Source: Acanthochlamys bracteata (lineage: Eukaryota > Streptophyta > Magnoliopsida > Pandanales > Velloziaceae). From it: a DNA stretch of 64,000 nucleotides. The position numbers were made by a program, and so were the translations under genes. How positions within the stretch are numbered: position 1 is the stretch's first letter; each line of letters opens with the position of its first letter. This document shows positions 1-15,200 of the stretch, piece by piece. The notes under the pieces are model-generated. The model did no database searches. It saw only the letters and a program-made list of their open reading frames with translations, and was not told the origin of the DNA. The stretch is taken from contig CM034137.1 of the NCBI GenBank assembly GCA_019914995.1, positions 3,658,001-3,722,000 of the forward strand. Reading direction: 5' to 3'.

Positions 1-1654
1 TATTGGTTCACACTTGCAACGTCAACCTTGAATTTTGTAGGCCTTTAACAATGGGTCTCATAACGTATATGACTGAAACATTAATAACCGTCAAAGTTTG
101 TAGCGCAAGAAGCATTTCTCCATATATTTCCTTCTATATGGCAATCAGAGTAATACAGATAGGTGAACTAATTTCAAGTAAGTTAAGCTCTACAAAATCT
201 CCTCAAGAAGGTACTTCTTATTGCTTTAGCAGAACGAAGAGAACAACAAGGACCATTAAGATGAAATAAGAAGTAAGAGAAACATATGATTTCACTACCC
301 AAGAAAAAGAAGAAGACAAAGGCCTTAACTAGTGTAGGCAACCACAAACATCTATTCTAAATTTGACATAATCCAACAAAACCGAAGTTTCTAAAACTTT
401 TTAGCTATATAGATTATCATGATTAAACATGTATCGCACTGCATTTAGAAGAATGAAGAGAGTAAAGGACCATTAAGGAAAAGTGAGACTTACAGGAAGT
501 TATGATTTCATTCCAAGAGAAAGAGAAAGGTGAAGATCATGAGTACTGATTATAGAGAAACCAGAAACATATTTCTAATGTGTCCTAGTATGATTAACAA
601 AATTTCTAGTATTTTGTAAATTATATAGGTAATGATTGAAAGATTTATGTTGTATGGTGAGAAGGGATAATTTGAGTCATTATCTGATAGATTGCATAAC
701 TTCCATTTTTGCCAAGGAAAAAAATTTTGGATTCCTCAACTGTGCCTTTTGTAAATGTCTAATGGAAAAGGCATTTTCACTATACACACTCAACAAACTA
801 CCCACAAAATTCCCATTAGCAAATTTTAATATGATAATGATTTCATTATTACATTTTTCATTTTAAAAGCAAATCCAACTATCAGAACTTGATTTAAGCA
901 TCGTGATCCACACATGATCCAAAATTCAAATAATTTTGACACTTGAATCACATATTTTCTCCCAAAAAAGGACAGTAAAGAAGCAAGAGCAATTGTGCAT
1001 GATTCCAATGTCAAAAAGAATCTAATTGTTGTCACATTTAAGTTTAGCTTTCATTTGATCCAAAAAATTTTCTTTTAATTTAGTTTGTTAGCATTTTACT
1101 TGTCCAATATGACTTTGATAATGCCATATGACAATTATGATGAACAAAATGAAAAGCGTTACATAAACTGATGGAATCCAAAAGTTCAACTACATAATTT
1201 TAAAAAAAACTTAAAAATAAAAAAATACAAAGAAAGTTTGATGATTGCTTTCAAACAGGCGCTGGGGACCAGGTATGATCTTTATGATGTGATGACAAGA
1301 ACTTAAGAAAATGGAATGAAGCTTTAGGAGCTAAAATGTCTACTCTAAAAGAACAGCATAAAAATCAATAAAAGCTTCATTTAAAAAGACGTGTACCCTT
1401 TCAAGTTATCAGAATAGACTTGCTTATCATTCCAACGTTCACAGATATAGGATGAAACATGAATACTAGACAATTCAACAACTTAGCTAATCAAAATCTC
1501 ATCATGTTCTAGTTACTCATCATTGGTTATATCCAACATAGTGTTGTCATCTTTGTAGGAGTCCTAATTAATTAAATGCTAAACACATTAAGAACATCTT
1601 AGTCCAAAGCATACAATCAGAAAAAAAAACACAGTATTATTTATGTAATTCTAC
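1..1654. other. No exon recognised; probable intron of the AlaRS gene
   Basis: The stretch is AT-rich. Short open frames occur on both strands, but none resembles an AlaRS segment. The next expected AlaRS motif (the region ending in GPCGPCSE) is absent. The best reading is intron 5 of the minus-strand gene, with the next exon outside the window. Confidence 0.5.
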
Positions 1655-4755
<3,101 letters not shown>

Positions 4756-4875
4756 GGCGCTCCGATTGCTCCACGACCCCAGACTACCTACGTTATCCAG
4801 AACGAATGAACGATAATAACGAATAGGGGGAAGGGGAGTTGCTGAACGGCCGACAAATTGACCGAAAATTACCAT

Positions 4876-6178
4876 TTCTGTTTAAACAAGAAAAGTTTGA
4901 AGGGCGGGCCCACCTCTTCGTATATCTGCTGACTTGGCGCAACCAATGGCTCACATCAGGAGGACTAGTACTCCACCGATGCCGCAGCCGCCGACGTCGT
5001 ATGAACGCTTCACGTGGTCGGGTACTAGGAGTATACTCTGTGGTATGCTAGCTGCACTCAGTTAACAGTGATATCAAAGAAGAATCCAATGCGGATCAAA
5101 AACAAACCACCTCAATGAAGTAATCAATCACCATCATTCGGTCATAGCTTGTCAGATCGGAATGAACTCACCACCTTGTGCGAGCAAAACTCCATTAATG
5201 GTGACATGAAAGAACTTGCCGGTTCAGATATGAGTCATGGCGAAAAGGGAACTCGTTTCAGCAATCACAGGCGTCTGAGTATTGCTTGAAAGGATAAGAT
5301 TCATTCATCTGACCCATGATCAGAATCGTGAACCATCAAAAGAAGGTTTGGATTGATTTTGAAAAATAAATTTTAACATAAAAATATTATATTCTATTTC
5401 GATAAATAATTTTTATTATTTTAATTTTTAAAAAATACTAAATATAAATAATAATAAATTTTTTTCAAAATGTTTTAATATTTTTACATTTTTAATTAAA
5501 ATTTAAATAATTATATAATATTTTATTAAAAAATGTAAATTAAAAAATTAAAAAATATTTTTTAAGAACTCAATCTGCTCCAAAAACGTCTTCTAGACAA
5601 AGGAGAAATTTTTTGTGAACGATTGGATCAGTAGGGGACAAAAAGGCAAAACTTAAATAAATAAAAAAAAAATACAAATCGAATGCAACAGTTATTCAAT
5701 CCATTTCGTGGAAAAATAATTCAGATATTTTTTTCCTAAAACGACGGGACATGATAAAAGAAAAATTTAGTTTAAAAAAAAAATCTCATATCTCACGTAT
5801 ATTATGAATCAAATATGATTTATATTTTACATAACACTTAGTAGATTAATTCTAATTCTATAATCTATATTTTTAATATCATATAGAATTTTTAAACAAA
5901 AAATCGATAAATAAGGAATCTAGTATATATTTTGAAAATTCAGATACATTTACATATGGAATCCGAACATATAGATAAAAAAAAAGTTTTATAAAAATGA
6001 GTTTTAAAAATTAGATGGCATAAGAGTATATTTTATAAAAATAAATTTGACAAAAAAATAAATTTTATAAAAAAAAATTTTATAAAAATAAATTTTAAAC
6101 TTATAATTAAAATATATAAAATAAAATTTTAATAAAAATAAAATTTATTTTTGAAGTGAAGCTCAGAACGTCGACTAA
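4876..6178. other. Divergent intergenic region between AlaRS and the TXNDC9-like gene
   Basis: The part next to AlaRS (to about 5340) is GC-richer, as expected of a promoter and 5' UTR. From about 5350 to 6150 it is extremely AT-rich, with many oligo-A and oligo-T runs and no open frame. No gene is seen. Confidence 0.6.
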
Positions 6179-6438
6179 GGGGGTGTTTGGCTTTGCTTTT
6201 TTTCAACCCAACTTTTCAATTCTCCATTTCACATTTTTCAATACATATTTTATAAATATATAAAAAATTTATTAAAAAATTTAGAAAGTGTAGAAAAATA
6301 CTACGGAGTGAGATTTTTCTATTGCATATTTTTATTATTTTTTTAGAAATAAAAAAAATAGAGCTCGTTTTTTAAAAAAGATAAAAATATCTTTCATTTC
6401 ATAAAAACTCCATTTCATAAGCAATCCTAAACGCCCCC
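6179..6438 (+). mobile_element. Tourist-like MITE, copy 1 (full length)
   Basis: A 260-bp element with terminal inverted repeats GGGGGTGTTTGG and CTAAACGCCCCC, flanked by TAA on both sides (6176-6178 and 6439-6441). A 3-bp TAA/TTA target is the hallmark of PIF/Harbinger Tourist elements. The interior has the shared block ending in CATAAGCAATCC that recurs in six other copies in this window. Confidence 0.85.
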
Positions 6439-6824
6439 TAAAACACGCAAAGTGTTAAACTCAAAATTTGAAAATAAAAAGTAGAGGTCGGAAATAATTG
6501 AAACACATTCCAAGATAAAGATTTGGCAAGTTTTTTTTTTTTCTTATTAGTTGAATTGGACCGGTGTTTTACCCATCACGTGAAACACATGTGAGTTCTA
6601 ATAAGTTAGACACGTGTCCAACAATGAAGCTGGTAACGACTCTCCATGGACGCTAGCAGTAGCGTTGTAAACCGCACCCATTACTTCATAATTTCTTCCC
6701 CAATTTTTTCTGTTTGTTTCAGATAGATCTGAGAACCGTTCTCTGTTTTTCTTCATAATTTCTCGAGCTTTGAGATTCAAGGTTTTGATTGTTTGTTTCG
6801 TTTTCTATCGAATTCAGAATCACG

Positions 6825-7431
6825 ATGGAGGAGGAACAAGTGAAGAATGTAAGCAAGCAAACCTCGATCTACATTTTTTCTTTTTGGAACAAGATTAATG
6901 TCCTGGTGATTTGGGATTGTTTCCAGTATTAGTGAGTGTGTCATGATTGGAGATAAATAGATGCAAGTTAGTTTATTTCTCTAGATCTGTACATATTTCT
7001 ATCTATGATTAGATAGATTGAAATTCTGGCAGATTAGATTTCTGTGGATGTGCATAGGTTTGGGGAATTTTAGAAATAGGAAGTAAATCTATAGATATTT
7101 TTATTGGAGCCGCACTAAAAAATATCATTAGAGTATGGTTTACTCTGTTTTTGTGTAGATTTTGGAGCAGAAGGTGTTAACTGTAGCAAAGGCAGTGGAA
7201 GAACAGTTAGATGAGGAGATTCAAGCATTGGATCGGCTTGATATGGATGATCTGGAGGCACTTCGGGAAAGGCGGCTGCAGCAGCTCAAGAAGGCAGCCG
7301 AACGACGGAGCAAGTGGGCTTCTCTTGGCCACGGGGAGTATTCAGAGATTGCTGAGAAGGAATTCTTTGCCGCAGTCAAGGCCAGTGATCGTGTCGTTGC
7401 ACATTTCTACCGTGAAAATTGGCCCTGCAAG
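6825..7431 (+). CDS. TXNDC9-like (phosducin-like/thioredoxin-domain) gene, 5' two exons only
   Basis: TXNDC9 proteins are cytosolic thioredoxin-fold proteins that bind the chaperonin TCP-1/CCT and modulate folding. Exon 1 is 6825-6848 (MEEEQVKN) and exon 2 is 7159-7431, both with GT-AG borders and phase 0, together 99 residues. The visible protein has the family's N-terminal acidic coiled-coil helix (around LDRLDMDDLEALRERR), the signature SLGHGEYSEI, and the start of the thioredoxin fold up to HFYRENWPCK. The third exon (about 110 residues with the rest of the fold) should follow within a few hundred bases. I could not find it before the next gene begins at 9228. The piece is therefore truncated, or it supplies 5' exons to the downstream gene: its phase-0 donor at 7431 fits the phase-0 acceptor at 9228. 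Confidence 0.85.
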
Positions 7432-9227
7432 GTAGTGCTAAAGACTACATCTATGAATGTTTTTGGTACTTATTTTAGTTATATGCTTAAAACGACTTTG
7501 TGATACACTTTTTTAACTGTACCAAAGGATTTGTGTAAAGTCTCGTAAAATTAGTACTTATTAAGAACAAGTTCAGCACAACGAAAATGAATGATGATTT
7601 CTCTAGGTGGAGTTGACAGTATAACTTGGGAGAACTAGCTGTTAGTTATTGTCTGCAAACGAACAAAGATTTGACTCGCCAAACATGAGCATGTGTATGA
7701 TTTCGTACTTCATTTGCAACTTGCATGTCGACTAAAAGGATGTTTGGCATTGCGTTGAAGTGCTTATGATTCCAAATAAGCACCTCACGCTTTTCAATAA
7801 ATCTTCTACAGTATTCTACAGATTTTAAATTTTTTGTAGAGTACAAAACAATTGTATGTCGTAAATCTTTATATGTATAATTATTATTATTTTTTAGGTA
7901 AAAAAAGTCAACATCGTTTTCCGAAAAATCTCCAAAATATCTTTCATTTTAGAAAAATTCTATTTCATAAGCACTCCTAAACGTCCACTAAGTTAGCTGA
8001 AATCATCAGTGATGTGTTGTGGAACCTAATTTTATACTAGTTATATGAGACAAAGTTGGAAGAGTTATTGCTATAGTCGGACAGACATTCTATGTTTGCT
8101 TCTGGTTTTTCTCTTTGGATATTATACTGGAATGGGTCCGTGCAGATTCATGACCACTTTTTTCAGCTTAAAATTGTGAAATTCTAGTACTTCAGGAAAA
8201 CTATTGGATACTTATTTGACCACTTGTCTTTAGGATCAGCCTATCAGTAAAGTTGCTTTATGTTTCTCTGCAAAATGGGCATTTTATGATTGCTTTGATG
8301 ATTTACTTGATCTACTCCATGGCATTACCTGATTAGTGAAAGTAGAGATTTTGTAACTGCATGTACATACCTAAGTTCCAATGTTATGCTGAAAGCTAGT
8401 GATGCAGTTATTGATGTATCTGACGTCTAAGTTTTTGATATACTTATGAGGCCATTCCAAATGGTTTCTCATATAGTGCACCAACTGATTCAATTGAGTG
8501 ATTGTGCTTCTTTTTATCAAACCAATGCCTATTGACTATGAACCTTAGACTATTTTGGTTTAGAGAATGAACGGAAGCCATGCTTGTTAGGTTGAGGAGA
8601 GTAGCTTAAAATAGCTTAGGAAGTTGCTTGTGGAGGCTGTATGCGAGGGTTATAGTTATGATGATGCAAGACTTTTAATAAGTGAATTTCCTCTGTTTGG
8701 ATATTCTTGATTCTTTATAATGTTTGGATCTAGTTATGAAAGTTAGGTATATTAACTTAATCTGCTGAAGAATTTAGGGTTTATTTTCTGATCTAAGCTT
8801 ATCTAGAAAATTTGCGGATTGTAAGTTTGTAAAACAACTATGCACTCTCAATTTATTGTAGAAGAGATTATAAGTTATGGGTAGAGCGTATTCCCTCCTT
8901 TTTGGTTGAAGTTATGAATAGATTTATTCATGACAGTTCAATATCCTTGTCTGGACTCATTTTAGCAACATATTCATATTTTCAGCACATCAGTTATCAT
9001 TTAGAGTACTTATAATGGCTTGTAGTGAGATGTTACTTTCATATTGATGAGGTAAAGGCTTTTTGAATTGACTGGAGTCGACACTTCCTTTTTTTTTTCT
9101 TTTTTATGTGAGATATATGTTATCATTGAAGATACACATGTAAAGTGAAGAACAGGATTGGTGTAGAAATTATCATTGAATCGAGTCCAAAAAATGAGGT
9201 TGTTGAGGTAAAACAGGTTGGACATAG
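7432..9227 (+). other. Non-coding stretch after TXNDC9-like exon 2; a MITE and no third exon
   Basis: Holds a Tourist MITE (7736-7988). Apart from that there is ordinary AT-rich, intron-like sequence. I searched all three plus frames for the expected thioredoxin C-terminal half and for a BDP1 first exon with an ATG and found neither. Confidence 0.5.
7736..7988 (+). mobile_element. Tourist-like MITE, copy 2
   Basis: Same family as 6179-6438: it starts AGGATGTTTGGC and ends CTAAACGTCCAC, with TAA duplicated at 7733-7735 and 7989-7991. It is more diverged than copy 1. Confidence 0.8.
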
Positions 9228-12200
9228 GATTATGTTGACAACATCTATGGGCTATGCATCCCGGTCACAGCTAGACCTAGAGGCAAATTTCAACCAAGGG
9301 TCAACCTGCAGCATAAAAATACATCTGCTGTAGGCAATAGTGATCATCCAGTAGGACCTTTCATGAAAGATTTGGCCAATAAATTGCCATGCCAACCCAA
9401 AAAACCTCAAGTCATTGCTCGGGATTTTGAAGATGGTGCACATATTTCTGAAGACGTGAATACGAAGTCTGTTACTAAGATGCTATATGAGGTAGGATAA
9501 ATCATGCCACAATATTTTACAACTAGCCTATATCCATATCTACATGTGTAGGTGTTGCATATATGCCCATAAAGGATATTATTTTTCCAGTATTGTTACT
9601 ATATTTATGCTACTCTTAGAAGAGTAAAGCCAAAAAATGAGAATTATAAATTTCCTAGATGTTCTTATAATCATACTCGTAACAAGAAACTCATGAGCGA
9701 AAGCTTTAAAAATTTAGCAGGTTGGAATCTTATATATTCAATTACCTGAAATACACTTAGGCTTGTTTGGTTGTAGTGAAGTGAGTTCCTAAGAAGTGAG
9801 TTCTTTGAGAAGTGGGCTTGAGTTTTTGTGTTTGGTTGTATTTGAAAGTAAGTCTGGAAGTGAGTTTTTGGTGGAAAAAGTGAGTCTGCGAAGAACTGAA
9901 ACACACCCTTAGTTAATTATAGTATTAAATATTTGGCTTTATAGTTATAGAAACTCTAAATGTTAGGTCAGAAAATTTAAAAGAAACAGAGGTCCTTAAT
10001 TTACAAATTAGGACCCCTTATAAGCATATTAATTAGAAAATTTTCCATATAAAAACCCGAAAGGAAAATTAAATGGGAAAATTAAGTAGAACGAAAAAAA
10101 ACAAACTTCTGTTTCATTTTTTTGAGATGTTGTCTAGAAGATTTGTTAGAGATATTCTATACTACTATACTGAAATTAAAATGGAACACGTAAACTAACT
10201 AATTATCCTTCAATAAGTTATCATCAATCCTTTATTAGAAATATGTCAAAGTTCTTTCTCAGATTGTCCTTTTTGAATGATGCTACAGTTTTACCAAAGC
10301 AAATTCATCAAAATTGCAAAACAGTACCGTTATGTTATTATCTTGTACATCAAATAGACCCTTGTTATACATTGACATTTTAATTTTGTTACAATTTAAC
10401 GCAAAATAAAAAATGTAGGTTTGTATTACAGTCACAATTTTTGTGTATTGTAGAAAAGCTGCCAGTTGAATTATTAACTCTATCGAAAACACAGTTTTAC
10501 AATTAGTCTACTATTCTACTTCCATTATAATAATCATAACTACCTTATAATCTGTGCTATGCATGTGGTACTATAGTATATTCAATACTATATAAAACTA
10601 TTAAATAAATAATTTTTATATAAATAATGATGTAGATTGACGATAAGTCAGTTCTTATCATTGAGTAAATACATGAACCAAACAAAATTTATTATTGCAA
10701 AGATTTGTTATTCTGCTTAAATATTTTGATTTTTTATAAACATATACAAATAAAGTAATTGAAAAAGTGTGATACAGAAGTTGTGTATTTGTGATGATTT
10801 GTACTCATGACTTAAAAAATGAATTAATATAATAAAAACCTTTAGATTTATGTGCTAATGTCAAAATAATCCTTAACTCATGATTAATAAATTTAAAATA
10901 ATTTATAATATGTAAGGTTGTAAGCTGCCACTTGAGGTGCATTATGGTGTTTTTTTTTTCTTTTCTTTGCTTTGATGTAAAAGTATATAGATTTGAACCT
11001 TTAGATATAGTTTGTTATATGATTATCATGTTTATAAATAACAGTTAAAATTTATTGCGAAAAAGTTAGAGATGCTTCATGAATATTTCTAAGTTTATTT
11101 ATATTCATGTGCTGAGAAAGTAGTATACACAACATACACAAAATTCACATGCTCACGTGCTCCCAAGTTAAAATTTGTAGGTGCAAGACATCCACCTCTA
11201 TGGATTTAGCAACATATATTTTTTCCATAATTATTCTATATGTTAATGTTTATATCTTAGTTTCTGCCAATGCTGTTTAGGGAGGAAGTAACCAAGAGCA
11301 TCTATTTCCTAAAGGAGTGAGTGAGGAGATTTTTAGACCAGAGGAAGGAAACTCCAACATGGTAAATCTGCTTTAAATACTTTTAAATCCTTTCTTTTGC
11401 TTTAATTTAGGTATCAGGCAAGTTATGCATTACTCCTTTCAGGCTACTGATATGTCCATTGATATGGGATCTTTTGATGATTGTATTCAGCAATCTCCAT
11501 CTTCTGGTAACATGTTCCCTTGTGATTCTGCATTAACTGATTTAAATGATGTCTGATATTTGGTCTTGCCTGATGTGCTTGTTAATGTTTATTGTTTTGT
11601 TGGGATTTATGTCCAGTTGCTTCTCAAGTTGGACTTCACGGTTCTAGCTGTTCTAATGCATATTTACCGCAGAATTGTCCAGAAGATTCAGAGGTCAAAA
11701 GTGCTTTTGATAGTTGTCGTTTGACTTGCTGTAGTGAGTTTACCGAGGCTTGTTTTTCTCTGCAGAACTTTCGAGCTCCTGATGCTACTGAAGCACTAGA
11801 TGTTATCTATCATTCTCATGCTACAGCTGGTAAGGTGGATCTGCAACAATTTGTTTCCTTCTTATTACTAAAACTTTTCCTTTACTTATTTCTTATGACA
11901 AAAGGTTATGATTCAAGTCTGAATTGTTTTGTGGCCTTGTATCCTAATTTGGTTGTTGCTTGTACATCTTGACATTTCAAGAAGCAGCAGAGTTCAAACC
12001 TAATATGAAAAGGAAAAGCAAAACCAAATCAGTTTCCTTTTTGCTTCCTGATGCCACTGAACCCATGTCTCATCTTGTGGAATGCCACTTGTCAAAAAGT
12101 GCAAGTTCTGACATGATAGCCTGTGGGTCTGCAGAATCGAATCCTTCTATCCAGAATATGATACCTGAGGGTGTGACGCATCCGTCATCGATGTGTGTTA

Positions 12201-15200
12201 GCAACAGTGATTACGAGGTAGTGGGCAACTTGTGGAAGAGTAAATCCAGTTTGTGGGTATTTATGCTTTCTATTTGTCTAATTCTCATGGTGTTAGCTTG
12301 TGATATTACTAGGGTAATCCAGAGTTCTCGGGCCTTGATCCTTTTGGTGATGGACTTCCTCAAGCTACCTTAAGAAGTGGTAATTTCTGTACTTTACGGA
12401 TTGGAGTTTTTATTCTTATTTTGCAAGAGCTTTACAGGATGATTAAAGGTGTTTTCCCATTTCTTTATTTAAATTTGCAGTACAATCGGTGGGTGAATTC
12501 CAAATGTTTTCCTGTTCTAGAGCAAAGGATGTAAAGCACAATGCTCTGCTAGCCAGTTCTAATACTCGAGAGGACTCACATTTTGCTGAAATGTCTACAA
12601 CCAACTCATGTAGTGTACGTGATGAGTCCCAATTTGGTCCATTAGCAATGTGGACAGGCAGTCTGCTGGCTTCCCATTCAACCATGGAGCATGACAGTGT
12701 TGTTGAACCTTTTAATATCCAAAATGATCACCTTAGTGGCACTGAAGCCTTAGATTCAAACAGACTATCATCTGTAAAGTAAGGATTTTTTATTATGTGG
12801 TCTTTGTCTTTTCAGATTGTAGAAATTTAAAATTATAAGCAATATGCACTTGCTTTCTTCTGCCTCAACTTGTTATTCTTTTCAGACACAAATCAGTAAA
12901 CAAATACACACAGAAGAATCTAATTGCAAGGAAGTTCAACAAAGTATTGAGGATGAGCTAACAGGGTTGGACCTACATGGAAGTCCTACTTTTGAAGCTG
13001 CTGGTAGTAATGAAACTGGTCAATCGTTGAAGTCAAGAAAGAGGACTCATACTCCTTCAGCTGTGGGACCTATTGACGATTTTGTCTCGGGAGATTCAGA
13101 GTCCCAGAATGAGCACAGTGATGATGAATACACAGGTGAGCATGTTGCTCAAAAGGAAAATGAACGTAGGCAAAAGCAGACATCTAAAAGTGAGAAATTA
13201 GTTAAGAAATGGAAGAAGGGTGATAGAGAGGATAACCAATCAAGAAAAGAGGAACCTGTGAATAAGATGTTTCCCCATAGAACAAGAAGGAAAAGAAGGC
13301 AAGGTACTACAACCAGACACTTTTCAGGACTTCAAATCAATTAGGTTTGTTGATATGTTGATATAGGTTTTGATAATTATGAACTCCTTTTACCTTTCTT
13401 GTTAGTGGACAAGTCTTTACTGGAACTTCCTGAAGATGAGATTGACACAAGACAGATGAGCATGAGGGATCTAATCTTGTATGCAGAGGCTAAGGAACGA
13501 CGTTCTGTAAGTTTCTAGTATAGCAACTGAAAGCTGCTTAGATATTCAAATGTGTTCCGTGATTTGTGAAATGCTTTTTGCAATTCAGGTTAAACCACCA
13601 GCAGCATCTAACAGGAATCCAGATGAAAGGTAAGATTTGTGATTTTTTATAACAAGTTCATGATGGTCATGTTCTCTTTTGTTTTGTTTAATGATAATAC
13701 CACTACATGATTGGTCATTCCTGCTTCCTTAAATGCTTTCCATTTACTAACATTTTCAAAATGTACTTTGAATGAGAAGCAGCCTCTAAAAGACATGTTC
13801 TGCCATGAGGTTAAAGATGAAGTTTACTTGTGGAATGCAACAAGTGCGACTGGTATTGAAACTGGCATTAAAAATAGGCTTGGAACAGTTTCTTAGTTTG
13901 GAGAAGTAGTGAATTTCGGTACAAAGGCGAAGTGTGGATAGTTAAGAATGTCAGAACCAATAGCTAGTGATTACTGTAATATGTATTCAGGTCTAATTTA
14001 GTGTGCATCATTGGTATATACCACATTTGTTTCTCTACTGGTCCACATTACTATATTTTTACTCTTCTAGTGTGATATGGGTTTCATGAGCATTCATCTC
14101 ACTAGGCAATTCCTTTGAAAGTTCAGAAGATCCTGAACCTCTCATTTGAAGGAAATAATTTAAGATGCCTCTTTACTTGACACTATATGCACCTTACTAT
14201 ACATTTAGCCATATTTTCCTATAAAGCATGTCTAGACTTGCAAACTACTCGATAAGTTAAAGAAAGTTCCTTATTGAAGTTGTAAAGCTTTGGTGTTCCT
14301 TTGAAGATAGGTCTGAGCAATTGAGGTTGTTGCTTTACCCCTTGGATTGCCTTAAATTCGTCCGCTAGAACATAATCAGCTACCAAATATACTCTTCTGC
14401 TGAAATTGAGCCCAACTGATACCTAATAGGCACATTGGTTGGATTAATTCAGTGCTATTTTCTTTCGTTGCATTTGTTTTACCTATTTATGTTTCGTTGT
14501 TAAACCTATAATTGCCAACACTGAGACTCAAGGCTAATTGCTTTTTCTGTCTTTGCACTACTAGTTTATTATGTTGTCAATCTGGTTGTTGCTTTGATCT
14601 CACTTCTGACTTTCATACTCGTGCTCGTAATGCTTTTGCCAACTTTCAACATGGTTTTAGGTTTCAAGACATGAGCATAGTAGTAGGACCTGAACTGATT
14701 TTGTGTAGTTGGTACAGTGTTTGCCCAAAAAAGGCATTTCAATCCTTAGGAGTTCAAGTTTGGTTCTTCCCAAAATCTCAGTGGCTGAGTTCTGATCTAT
14801 TATGTTCCATTACTGCTACTCCAAACTTAAATCTGAAAATTATCATGGCAGGGAAATCTAAAAGCTTAAGACTACTGTATGTGTTTATTGCTCATATATT
14901 ATTCTAGTCGTATATGAATTTCACGTGGATGAAAACTAATTATTTATCTTTGGTTCTTTGTAGGAGTGAAGTTGTACCCAATCCTCATATATTTTTATTA
15001 GTATTGTGATGTTTATGATGCTTTACCATAGTTATGCACTTTTGCTTGTAAAAAGTATGAAAAGGAATATGAATCGTATTTCATAATGGGCATGGATACT
15101 GGTATGAATCTTAAATGCTTCTAGCATATGAATATGCGTATGCATCCCATAATGTTCTTTAGGATACTACTTTGGGTCTTCATAGGATTTACCCCGAACC

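Noticed and set aside
8145..8175. Remnant of TXNDC9 exon 3 (frame reading IHDHFFQLKIVKF)
   Set aside because: The similarity to the expected MDKHLSILA start is too weak and short, and nothing downstream matches the thioredoxin fold.
13711..13896. Open frame after BDP1 exon 10 as a further BDP1 exon
   Set aside because: All usable acceptors (AG before AAG, CAG or CCT at 13775-13785) would be phase 0 in that frame, while exon 10 ends in phase 2. It also ends in a stop.
14512..14907. 131-codon open frame inside BDP1
   Set aside because: It has no ATG start, no domain, and lies in an intron. The duplicated copy at 18600-19250 does not keep the frame.
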